Source: Poteriospumella lacustris
Taxonomy: Eukaryota; Sar; Chrysophyceae; Chromulinales; Dinobryaceae
Length of the DNA: 32,285 bases
Assembly: GCA_008000375.1 (NCBI GenBank)
Contig: SMOI01000352.1
Coordinates: 1 to 32,285, forward strand
Direction of reading: 5' to 3'
Below are positions 20,738 to 28,939 of this stretch, piece after piece. Below the pieces are notes generated by a model. It did not search any database and had not been told where the DNA came from. It worked only from the letters and a program-made list of their open reading frames with translations. How positions within the stretch are numbered: position 1 is the first letter of the stretch; every line of letters begins with the position of its first letter. Made by a program: the position numbers and the translations under genes.

Positions 20738-21183
20738 CGATTAGAACAGACCTCAACACGATCCTGCACCGTCTCCCTCCGCCAATGTCAACAGCGGCGA
20801 CTTCAATTGTCGCAATTCACCCTGCTGTGTCCGTGTCGACTGCGGCACCTCCAGCGGTGTCGACAGCTGCAGTTGGCCTTGCTGAGTCACGGTTGTCTAG
20901 TCTAGCGCCGGCGGAAGCGCAGACAGTGATGTCAACGGGTCCAGCTGATTTAGACGATGTGGATTCCTTCAATGAAGGAATGCTAGTTTCGCCGGAAGGT
21001 AATCAGCCTCCTCTAGGATCGGGCAGCAAGAAGCGAAAACTTGGCGTATCATCGCCAGACAAGACGACATCAGTTCGTTTGCCTTTCGAAGTGTCTGGCG
21101 AAGGCAAACGAACTGGTGTCGTCTTGTCTGGCGATGATACGCCAAGTTTTCGTTTCTTGCTGCCCGAGCCTAAAGGAGGCTGA
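20602..21183 (+). CDS. 193-residue ORF spanning both fold-backs, unknown
   Basis: ATG-started frame of 193 codons. Residues about 20-60 look like an amphipathic coiled coil (KGSRLDRLERDVAQLKGDIK). A serine/alanine/valine-rich middle follows, then a basic KKRK stretch (residue about 144, a possible nuclear signal) and an acidic tail. The start ATG lies in the left fold-back arm, and the TGA (21181-21183) is the last codon of the right fold-back arm. The natural reading core is 20653-21085; both termini of this ORF are made of reverse-complemented core sequence. It may be a real gene, a chance ORF left by rearrangement, or the remnant of a longer gene. I recognise no family. Confidence 0.4.
   Translation: MDKSLCAEEVHRQTIGLLCTKGLVHKGSRLDRLERDVAQLKGDIKAIRTDLNTILHRLPPPMSTAATSIVAIHPAVSVSTAAPPAVSTAAVGLAESRLSSLAPAEAQTVMSTGPADLDDVDSFNEGMLVSPEGNQPPLGSGSKKRKLGVSSPDKTTSVRLPFEVSGEGKRTGVVLSGDDTPSFRFLLPEPKGG
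21003..21183. repeat. Long inverted repeat, right cap of the dumbbell
   Basis: Arms 21003-21085 and 21101-21183 (83 nt each) are reverse complements with four mismatches and a 15-nt loop. In the plus-strand frame of the left arm (PPLGSGSKKRKLGV...), three of the four differences are synonymous (cta/tta, gga/ggc, aag/aaa) and one changes Ser to Pro. The arms run tail to tail, opposite to the left cap. Confidence 0.92.
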
Positions 21184-21630
21184 CTACCTTCGAAACCCCA
21201 AGAGGGGGTGGCTCAACTGTAGCTGGTAGATACTGTATTGAACATTGAACTTACACTGTCGGTTACCTACTATGAAATACGGTACGGGCTAGCACGAACA
21301 TTTACATCTTTGTGTTTTACATCAGTCTGTCGGACGATAGGCTGCTCGTAGCAAACAAAAGGGGGCACAGACAGGTATTGACTTAGAAGTGCAGACAGGT
21401 ACCCGTATATATCGTCCGTACACGTTGGTGGTTGCACCGTTTTGCAAGAAAGGAATGGTGAGCACAGGCAGGTACCGTGGCTAAAAGAAAGACAACAAAC
21501 GAGGTACAGGGGAACACATAACAGTAGTGGCTCCAATCGTGATCTTCAAGCCACATCGACCGCGGATACGTGACGGTGCATCGTCCCGAACGCGGACGCC
21601 ATCTCAACCGCACTCGGGTCGCAGGAAGTC
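21184..21630. other. Intergenic, no gene supported
   Basis: No coding region is convincing. Three copies of a cagacaggta-like word occur at about 21369, 21394 and 21472. Confidence 0.45.
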
Positions 21631-21808
21631 TCACGCGCTGTCGCGCAACACCCGGCGGAACACCTTGACGTCTCGTGTGATACGATACTCCACCATAGCA
21701 TCCGATACGCTGACCAGTCGCTGGATCAGTTGGTGGTCTTCGGTGGCAAACACCGCAACGTTCACCACGCCGCACAGGTATATCCCCCACCGCCCGACCC
21801 TGTCGCTG
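21631..21808 (-). pseudogene. Short protein-like fragment, unknown family
   Basis: On the minus strand a frame ending at TGA 21633-21631 reads a protein-like peptide (VVNVAVFATEDHQ... then LVSVSDAMVEYRITRDVKVF) with normal amino-acid mixture, unlike other intergenic frames. It has no suitable ATG upstream and runs into GC-rich repeat sequence to the right, so it is at best an exon or a gene fragment. I do not recognise the family. Confidence 0.25.
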
Positions 21809-21845
21809 CCACCGACGCGCTGCCACCGTCGCTGCCTCCGTCGCT

Positions 21846-21926
21846 ACGCGACGCGGCGAGATACCCCGAAGACGCTGCCGCAGGGCGCCAGAGCCTCTGC
21901 AGCGGCCATCGCAGCGTCGTCGTTGG
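21846..21926 (+). pseudogene. Decayed fragment related to the giant low-complexity gene
   Basis: The word ggcgagat(a)ccccgaagacgc followed by gccgcagggc, then a gcagcggc...cgcagcgtcgtcg block, matches the giant gene at about 14744-14838 in the same order. That part of the giant gene encodes the GEIPED segment of the acidic motif. The fragment carries one extra base within the motif, which shifts the frame. It is too short to be functional by itself. Confidence 0.5.
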
Positions 21927-22204
21927 AGACTTTTGAATATCTGTAAAGAGCTGTGCAGAGTGGTGACGAGCTGTAGAAGGCTGAAACGAGAGCGGTAAAG
22001 AGCTGTAAAGAGCTGTGGAACGTTGTGTGTGTCGTTTGGAGGCCGTGTGATGTATGCTGTGTGTACTCGTTGAGAGCAGCATCGGACGCTTTTCTGATTT
22101 ACACGGCGTCCGTTCCATAGGGACGTGACCTGTGGCAGCTGGTTCGATTGTATTTCGTTTGTGTTCAACGGCTGTTTGATCGGTACCACCGAATCGCTTT
22201 CATC
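21927..22204. other. Intergenic, short repeated gagctgt words
   Basis: No gene supported. Several 'gagctgt(a/g)' words (21947-22017) form an irregular direct repeat. Confidence 0.4.
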
Positions 22205-22950
22205 CAAACGTAACGTCGCGCCATGAGAGCCATTGTCGATTGTTGAACGCGGTCGCGCCCTCAAACATTTCCGCCGTATACTGGACCCGTCCTAAATGCC
22301 AGGTATGGCATCATTAAACATGAAATGCATGTACGTCACACGACGCACGTTCCACGAGGCCAACGGCTGGTTAAAGGACTCTGCTCGCCAAAACATATCC
22401 TCCATCGACGTCACCTGACGCACGTCCCAGGTATCCAGTGGGTGATCAAACGAGTCTGCGACCCGAAACATCCCCTGCATGTTCGTCACGTGACCGACAT
22501 TCCATGAGGCCAACGGCTGGTTGAACGCAGGCGCTCCAGAGAACATGCAACGCATGTTGGTCACCTGACGCACATCCCACGAGTCTAGAGGTTGATTAAA
22601 CATCGTTGCCTTGGCAAACATACTCTCCATCGAGGTGACGTTGCGTACGTCCCAACGATCAATGCGATCGTTAAAGATCGTCTGGTAGAACAGAAATGTC
22701 ATATTCGTGACCCGGTGCACGTCCCAGTCGTTGATGTGACCGTACAGCCGCAACGCTACTGCTCGGCCGTTGCACCATAGGTGCACCGCTGTGCGAAGTG
22801 TTTCGTTGGTAAACCGTTCCCAAGTGTACTCCTTGATCGTTTGGTTACGGCAAGACGCGTCCTCCACCGAGTTCGGTCATCACGCGGTACAGACACAAAT
22901 CCAAAACCGTGGCGATTTGACTCGTAAATGTCTGAGACGTTCGCATAAGG
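22205..22950 (-). pseudogene. Decayed DUF285 repeat gene
   Basis: The longest frame, 22292-22867, encodes the cap (FTNETLRTAVHLW...YGHINDWDV) and about five to six 25-residue repeats (FNQPLASWNV...). It opens at a GTG just after an in-frame TGA and ends mid-repeat (MFNDAIPGI). Homology to the intact gene at 23608 continues past both ends in other frames. Upstream, LDLCLYR and NVSDI blocks lie at about 22870-22945, separated by indels (an approximately 8-nt loss and a 1-nt shift). Downstream, a last-repeat remnant MFEGATAFN lies at about 22230-22270. So it is an inverted paralog of the neighbouring gene, broken at both ends. A spliced gene is a less likely alternative, since the frame changes do not coincide with clear GT-AG introns. 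Confidence 0.7.
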
Positions 22951-23607
22951 TCTCGCTCTGTGCTGACAGTTGCCTGTAATAGGATGCAACGTTACAATTA
23001 CAGCTGCTGTGACTGAATCGCTGATTAGTTCGCTTACCATGTTTTCCATGATTCTGATTCCGATTTCGCTTCGGCCCTTGAGTTTTGTTGATACAGTTTT
23101 GTTGAAAAACAATTCTGTCCAGTAGCTTACTACAACGAATTACCCTGTCTTGTGCTCGCGCGGCCTAAACGAATAGTCCTTGGAGTCTTTGTGGAGGGGA
23201 GCTAGACCACCCGAGCGGTGATGGTTGGTATTAGTATACGGTGCAGAAAAATGCCATTCATACGGTGCAGACTACGATTCGAGTCAGTCTGTGAGAGAGA
23301 CTCCAGCTCATGAACTTACAGACATCTGTCAGTCGATCATCACTGGAAATAGACGACAAGTGACACGTCTCCAAATGGAGACAAATGACAATGGACCAAC
23401 CTAGACCAGCGCAGAGTCTGCGGACCACGATCATCGTTCGATGGCCCGCGAAAAGATTCACAATTCTGATCAAGCCACCAGATTTCGAAGACCAAACGAT
23501 AGTCGTCCTCGGTTATTATCAAGGAAAGGTAAAGGAAAATCTGAGTGTGTAAAAGGATAGGAAGTTTTCTAATGAGATCGACTGTGTAGATACAAAAGAT
23601 AATCGCG
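22951..23607. other. Intergenic between head-to-head DUF285 copies
   Basis: No gene supported. A direct repeat (atacggtgcaga) occurs at about 23237 and 23259. It should contain the promoter of the plus-strand DUF285 gene. Confidence 0.45.
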
Positions 23608-24507
23608 ATGGGCACACCGATCCCTCCCCAAAACGTCTCTGATATTGCACGGCGTACGAACCGTCCTATCGCCATTGTATTGGATCTATGTTTGTATCGA
23701 ACCGTGTCTAACCATTTAGATGGTTGCGTCTTGGCATTTGGGGTGCGACAGTTGATCAAGGACTACGCCTGGGTCTCGTTTAACAACGAGACGTTACGAG
23801 ACGCCGTGAATCTGTGGTGTAGTGACCGCGTCAGCGCTCGACACTTGTATGGTGATATCAACGACTGGGAGGTTAGCATGGTGACCAACATGACCTCGCT
23901 TTTCTTCAACCGCTCTGCGTTCAACGATCGCATCGATCGCTGGGACGTGGGCAAGGTCACGACCCTTGACAGCATGTTTACGTTTGCCAGTACATTCAAT
24001 CAGCCCCTCCACGTGTGGGATGTGCGGAACGTTACAAACATGACTTTCCTGTTTAGCCAAGCGACAGCGTTCAACCAGCCATTGGACAGTTGGAATGTGA
24101 GCCAGGTAGTTGCGATGGAAGGTATATTCATCGGAGCCGTCTCCTTCAACCAGCCGTTGGACTCTTGGGATGTTGGTAACGTCCACAACATACAACTGAT
24201 GTTCTATGAGGCTTCGTCCTTCAATCAGTCACTAAACACTTGGCGGACCCGCCGGGTCACTGCGATGACTTTCCTCTTCTGCAAAGCGTTGTCCTTCAAC
24301 CAGCCCTTGGATGCATGGGATGTGAGCCACGTGGACGACATGAGTAATGTGTTTTATGGGGCCTTGTCATTCAACCAGCCGCTACATACGTGGAATGTCA
24401 GTAACGTTCGGTCAATGCGGAACATGTTCGATGGCGCGACCGCGTTTCACCAGCCGCTCGATGGTGTCGGCTGGGAGAATGCCCGTCAGGTCGCTCAGGA
24501 CATATGA
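23608..24507 (+). CDS. DUF285/BspA-like repeat protein
   Basis: 299 residues from the ATG at 23608. An N-terminal segment of about 60 residues (NVSDIARRTN...LDLCLYR) is shared only with the decayed neighbour. The cap (FNNETLRDAVNLWCSDR...YGDINDWEV) and about eight 25-residue repeats follow (FNQPLDSWDVGNVHN..., FNQSLNTW, FNQPLDAW). The last is a closing repeat, FHQPLDGVGW, with a short tail. Within the repeats the FNQPL and W positions are well kept. No signal peptide is obvious. The fold is expected to be a right-handed solenoid used for binding; the ligand is unknown. It appears intact, in contrast to the head-to-head copy on its left. Confidence 0.85.
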   Translation: MGTPIPPQNVSDIARRTNRPIAIVLDLCLYRTVSNHLDGCVLAFGVRQLIKDYAWVSFNNETLRDAVNLWCSDRVSARHLYGDINDWEVSMVTNMTSLFFNRSAFNDRIDRWDVGKVTTLDSMFTFASTFNQPLHVWDVRNVTNMTFLFSQATAFNQPLDSWNVSQVVAMEGIFIGAVSFNQPLDSWDVGNVHNIQLMFYEASSFNQSLNTWRTRRVTAMTFLFCKALSFNQPLDAWDVSHVDDMSNVFYGALSFNQPLHTWNVSNVRSMRNMFDGATAFHQPLDGVGWENARQVAQDI

Positions 24508-25587
24508 TGACATTTTCGATTACCCGACCTTTGTCTAGCGACCATGTGAGTCGTTGAGGTTGGGCAGAGGCGTGAAGTAGTGGCACCAAGTGACGGTGCT
24601 GCAACGACGGTCGTTGGCGTCATCGTCACCAGTGACAGTGTCGTGTGACGAGAGATTTACGCAGACTTTAATTGATGATATCAACAAGACGAGCAGTCCC
24701 TGGTGCCATTACGTTGCGCCGTGGCTTGCATCCGCCGACTAAATATGACCAAGCCTGTCTTTGGCCCGCGTATTTAGTTTCAATGTTCTGCGAACAGCGA
24801 TCGTAGCCATGGTAACACGCTGCACGATCCGCAAGACAGCGAAAGACCAACAGCAACAAGAAACGACAAGGAAGCATCGGGAATTAACGCATAAGACCAT
24901 AATTAACGTATGCACGACGACGTATGAACAAAGGCCATAGCCTAGTTGCTCACAGATTTGGTGAATGGTGCGGTGGGAGGGGGAGCCCCCAGATACCTCC
25001 TCGATAGATACGACTAACACTCACCCCCCCCCCCCCAGACAGAAAAGAAAGCCTCGTATGCTTACAGCACACTACGTCATCCACCGTCGAGAATAAAGGT
25101 CGGCGGCGAGTGGCGAGCTTATCACACCTCATGCCCCGTCAACGGAGCCGCGCAACGTACACCTTGTACTGCCATTCCATGCTTTATTCAGTAACGGCTT
25201 GAGTAGTGCTTTCACGGCCTGTGGAGAACAACATAAAACCTATTGTTGCCATCGAGTGTCCACTCAGCTTCGGGGCGCTTCAAGGGCAGCAAGGTGTGTT
25301 TAGGCCGACAATATAAACCTGCTGGGTAGTGAAGCGCATCCATAGCCAATGGAACACACGATAGCCACCAAAAACGGAGTCAACGTTCGCGCAAACACCG
25401 GCTCGTTACCGACCGACCCAGCGGTACCGACGAGTTGTCCATCCACCATCTGGTGCAAGAGCGACCACGAGTTTGACGAAAACGAACAAGTATATTAAGC
25501 ACCTCCGAGCAGGTGGCAGACATATCACTATCACTGTGATGGCGAGCCGTAGTTGTGTTTTGCGTCCTTGGAGGTGGTTTCCGCAAG
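24508..25587. other. Intergenic, no gene supported
   Basis: About 1.1 kb without a credible gene; frames start at non-ATG codons or are short. It contains a run of 13 C (25024-25036). Confidence 0.5.
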
Positions 25588-25905
25588 TCAATGGGTGACG
25601 ATGAGCTCGCTTTGTTGACTCGCCGACACACTGCCTCCAGCGGTTTGGCACACAGGCAGACGTGAGTGTCTACGGCGAATTCCATCGTTGACAGGAGTGT
25701 CACTCGCGGAGATGCCCCTCATTCGGGCTCGTACTGAGTCGGAGCCGCAGTTGCTTATGACTGAGAGGATGTCGGGCATGGAATTCTGTCTGGCGTCGCA
25801 AAGCCTGACATTCTTTTCGCCCTCTGACAAACAAGAATCATACCGATCTCTTCTCGGCTCACCATGCGTAAAAACTGATTGCTGGCAGAAATCGCAATTC
25901 GTCAT
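25588..25905 (-). CDS. Small hypothetical ORF
   Basis: 105 codons from an ATG at 25905. The first 75 residues have an ordinary mixture with a CDFC pair near the N-terminus (MTNCDFCQQSVFTHGEP) and a later cysteine (RLCDARQ). The C-terminal third is Ser/Arg-rich and may be past an exon end or frameshift, since an overlapping frame (25380-25685) also looks plausible there. I recognise no family, and it could be a chance ORF. Confidence 0.25.
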   Translation of the reverse strand: MTNCDFCQQSVFTHGEPRRDRYDSCLSEGEKNVRLCDARQNSMPDILSVISNCGSDSVRARMRGISASDTPVNDGIRRRHSRLPVCQTAGGSVSASQQSELIVTH

Positions 25906-26535
25906 CAGATAGTTTATAAACGCATCTCGCCTTGATCACTAACAAGTGACCTCTTGTCGTGTATTATTGTAGATGACAGAGTCTTGTTTGTGTCTGTCTT
26001 GTTATGACAGAAGATGCCAGTTGAATTGTGACATTTCAAGAGCTTCCCAACACCACAAATCGGGTCATAAAGCCATTGAGTGATTCCTAACGTCAGCGAA
26101 ATCCTATTTCCAACCCATGTGGATGACCCGGAGGAATCTGCTGACTGCCACTAGGTACGCCATTCCCGTGCTTCCTTTTCATGTTGTCTTTCTTCGTATT
26201 TTTCATGTCCTTATTAGTGTCATCCTCCTCGATTTTTTGGAAAGAGTCTATCTCCTTACTCATGTCGAGTCGGATCGACTGGAAGAACTGTGAACGGGTA
26301 CCACAACGTATTATCCATTGCAACATCACGAATGGTCATGTCAACTCTCCTCTCTCACTCACACCGATGTGACACACATCCTTCGCGACACACTTTTTTC
26401 CCAGACATTTTTATCGTCGACCTTTTCGTTCGTTCGTATCTTTTTCGGCTCTTTGGGTCTCTGTCACTTGGTAGTATGTAGCACGAAATAAAATCACTTC
26501 GAATTTCTTTTTTCGTATTGGTTTCGTATTTGGCA
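25906..26535. other. Intergenic upstream of a DUF285 gene
   Basis: No gene supported; a 77-codon minus-strand ATG frame (26093-26326) is Lys/Asp-rich without motif. The right end should contain the promoter of the DUF285 gene. A word at 26078-26104 recurs at 28506-28530. Confidence 0.45.
26078..26104 (+). repeat. Dispersed direct repeat, copy 1
   Basis: Reads gagtgattcctaacgtcagc and onward; it recurs at 28506-28530 with two single-base deletions. Weaker similarity extends on both sides (tcgggtcataa before, atgtggatgac after), so the copies may be about 45-60 bp long. Confidence 0.75.
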
Positions 26536-27600
26536 ATGGATCCAGTTACTTCTGTCTTCTCCAACTTGAATGGCGCACCCGCTGATGCAGTGGTCGTCGA
26601 AGATGTCGAAGAGAAGGACGGCGAGGCAACGAGCGGCTTCCCAAACACAGTCGCATCATCCACTGCAGTGCTCATGTCGAATGTAGCAGAGATTTCCCCC
26701 GAATCTAGCTATCCGCCATTCACAAATGAGTCTCTTCGGGCAGCTGTTTCCCTATGGTTCTCTGATCAACGAAAAGCCGAATCAAAATATGGACCGATAG
26801 GAGACTGGAACTTGGCCGGTGTCACAGACACCTCTGAACTTTTCTTAGATCGACGAACATTCAACGCTGATATCAGCAGATGGAATATGAGTAACGTCAC
26901 GAACATGTCAAAGATGTTCCAAGGAGCAACGTCGTTCAACCAGCCGTTGGACCATTGGAATGTGAGCAACGTCACGAACATGTTTGGTATGTTTTTTGAA
27001 GCATCCTCGTTCAACCAACCGCTGGGCAATTGGGATGTGAGCAACGTCACGACCATGTTTGGTTTATTTTTTGGTGCATCCTCGTTCAACCAGCCGTTGG
27101 ACAGTTGGAATGTGAGCAATGTCACGAACATGTCAAACATGTTCAACAATGCCCCGTTGTTCAATCAGCCGCTGGACAGTTGGAATGTGGGCAACGTGAA
27201 GATTATGTCGTGTATGTTTACGAAAGCATCGTCCTACAACCAGCCGCTGAACACGTGGGATGTGAGCAATGTGACGGACATGTCTGGCATGTTTCAAAAG
27301 GCATCGTCGTTTAACCAGCCACTGGACCATTGGAATGTGGGCAACGTGAAGAACATGTCCAATATGTGGTTTGGAGCGTTATCGTTCAACCAGCCACTGG
27401 ACGGTTGGAATGTGAACAATGTCACGAACATGTCTCATATGTTTCGAGGAGCATCGTCCTTTAACCAGCCGCTGGACAGTTGGAATGTGAGCATCGTCCG
27501 GAACTTGTCCGACATGTTTACGGGTGCATCGTCGTTTAACCAGCCGCAAGGCGGTTGGAATGCGCGAAATGACGCAAACACGTATGATAGATTTTCTTGA
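26536..27600 (+). CDS. DUF285/BspA-like repeat protein
   Basis: 354 residues from the ATG at 26536 (the frame is open from a TTG at 26518). The N-terminal 65 residues are acidic and probably disordered. The cap follows (YPPFTNESLRAAVSLWFSD...YGPIGDWNL), then ten 25-residue repeats with unusually regular spacing: every unit is exactly 75 bp. Consensus is FNQPLDxWNVSNVTNMSxMFxxASS. The final repeat (FNQPQGGWNARNDANTYDRF) is degenerate and the protein ends there. No secretion signal is seen. The DNA similarity between adjacent units is high, so unequal exchange could readily change repeat number. The role is presumably binding; the partner is unknown. Confidence 0.88.
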   Translation: MDPVTSVFSNLNGAPADAVVVEDVEEKDGEATSGFPNTVASSTAVLMSNVAEISPESSYPPFTNESLRAAVSLWFSDQRKAESKYGPIGDWNLAGVTDTSELFLDRRTFNADISRWNMSNVTNMSKMFQGATSFNQPLDHWNVSNVTNMFGMFFEASSFNQPLGNWDVSNVTTMFGLFFGASSFNQPLDSWNVSNVTNMSNMFNNAPLFNQPLDSWNVGNVKIMSCMFTKASSYNQPLNTWDVSNVTDMSGMFQKASSFNQPLDHWNVGNVKNMSNMWFGALSFNQPLDGWNVNNVTNMSHMFRGASSFNQPLDSWNVSIVRNLSDMFTGASSFNQPQGGWNARNDANTYDRFS

Positions 27601-27855
27601 GTCGTGTTGGGATGATGGATGTTGATCAGGATCGTCCTGTCCTGTGTTGAATTATGTATTTTTCGCCGTGTAGTTTTACGTTGTAGTACTGTTTCTTGTT
27701 CACGTTGCATTGAGCCTTTTGACAGTGACGACCCATGAATGAATGTAATCTACGTCGCTCCTGTCTTGTACTGAGACGGCTGCCTACCCTCATTTGTTAA
27801 CTCGAATCTACAGAACGTGTTGGATGTGCCATTTCTGTGTGGCCCTATTGAGTAC

Positions 27856-28052
27856 GTTGTTGGACCACAAATGAGCGGGAACTAGGCTCAAGTCCACATG
27901 GTTCGGGTGATTCACAACACCTTTAAACCCCATGTGGACCGCGGTAGCCATAAAGGTCTGCCCATTGAATAGAGATGATTTTCATCTCGAATCAAGTCTC
28001 GAATCAATTTCATCACGTTTCTCAGACGCTCTTCAGAAATCGACTGAGAAAT
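27856..28052 (-). pseudogene. Serine-protease gene fragment, left palindrome arm
   Basis: On the minus strand it encodes part of the coiled-coil (SEER/LIRDLIRDE type), then, after a deletion of about 40 codons and a frame change, the block around the catalytic His (QTFMATAVHMG, with V for A in the TAAH motif) and NHPNHVDLSLVPAH. It matches the intact protease gene at 30081-31085 and cannot make an active enzyme, because the Ser half is absent. Confidence 0.8.
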
Positions 28053-28259
28053 GAAAATTTCCCAGTCGATTTCACAGTCTGAAGAGCACCTGAAAAACGA
28101 GATGAAATTAATTCGAGACTTGATTCGAGATGAAACTCATCTCTATTCAATGTGCAGACCTTTATGGCTACCGCGGTCCACATGGGGTTTAAAGGTGTTG
28201 TGAATCACCCAAACAATGTTGATTTGAGCCTAGTTCCGTCTCGAATGTGGGCCCACAAC
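27856..28259. repeat. 404-bp imperfect palindrome with 4-nt loop
   Basis: Arms 27856-28052 and 28057-28259 are reverse complements around the loop gaaa (28053-28056). The middle part of the arms, covering the 'cagacc...aatcaccc' stretch, is identical for over 50 bases. Differences accumulate towards the outer ends, and a 6-nt indel lies near the centre. Each arm is a piece of a protease gene like 30081-31085, running outward (head to head). Both arms share the same internal deletion relative to the intact gene. Confidence 0.92.
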
Positions 28260-28430
28260 ATGGGAACCATGACCATCTTCGATATTGGCTACGTCATCGC
28301 ATATCCCGCAATCGAAGACAACTTAGTTGCTCTTGGGTATGCTCTTGGTGTCACCACAATCATGGTTCCGACGTCGTGGGACCTCAGTCAAGAGGAAACG
28401 AGGCCCAAATCGATGGTTTTAGGGTGAAAT
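28057..28430 (+). pseudogene. Serine-protease gene fragment, right palindrome arm and extension
   Basis: Encodes the coiled-coil end (SISQSEEHLKNEMKLIRDLIRDETHL), the same deletion junction as the left arm, then QTFMATAVHMGFKGVVNHPNNVDLSLVP. Beyond the palindrome it continues FDIGYVIAYPAIEDNLVALGY, aligned with the intact protease. Similarity stops after ALGY, and the frame ends at about 28427 without the GMSGAP serine motif. It is a truncated, inactive paralog. Confidence 0.8.
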
Positions 28431-28505
28431 GTCTGGCCTTTGAACACAACATTCTATTGTGATTTCATGTCTTTTCATGAATTCTTATTATCGGGCCACA
28501 ATATG

Positions 28506-28530
28506 GAGTGATTCCTAAGTCAGCGAATCC
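28506..28530 (+). repeat. Dispersed direct repeat, copy 2
   Basis: Second copy of the word at 26078-26104. The pair brackets the third DUF285 gene and the palindrome. Confidence 0.75.
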
Positions 28531-28640
28531 ATGGGATGACAACACTCTCTGAACCTGACTCGCTTCGTCTCCGCCGGCCGCCTCAACCTGGAACCGCCAT
28601 CATCATCATCTTCGTGCTTATGAGGGGAGAAAAGAACACG

Positions 28641-28731
28641 ACATCTGTCATCTGACATCTGACATCTGACATCTGACATCTGACATCTGACATCTGACAT
28701 CTGACATCTGACATCTGACATCTGACATCTG
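28641..28731 (+). repeat. 7-bp microsatellite (acatctg), 13 units
   Basis: Thirteen tandem units covering 91 bp; only the second unit differs (tcatctg). It lies 209 bases upstream of the dienelactone hydrolase ATG, in the likely promoter or 5' untranslated region. Confidence 0.95.
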
Positions 28732-28939
28732 TGGCTTCCCCAGATGGATCCAGACGTAGATGATGACGACGACAACACAGCAGCGCCAACGTCACAACGA
28801 ACGAGGCCAGACGAGAGCTTCTCGATCTTTCACGAGAAGACGAAGGATCCATCGAAAACAATTCACAAAATCAATCCTTACTCCACAGGATCACTGCTAG
28901 TACTACTGCTACTACTGAAATTAACGTAGAAAGACTACC

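Noticed and set aside
20528-21183. Integrated parvovirus-like genome with terminal hairpins
   Set aside because: The unit is under 700 bp, and neither a replication initiator nor a capsid gene is visible. Only the geometry resembles hairpin-ended DNA.
26935-27560. Regular 75-bp tandem repeats resembling an array with constant spacing
   Set aside because: They are in-frame codons for 25-residue DUF285 repeats; there are no unique spacers, so it is not a CRISPR array.
28515-28861. Minus-strand ORFs encoding repeated MSDVRCQ
   Set aside because: They are translations of the 7-bp microsatellite (21-bp period in codons), not genes.
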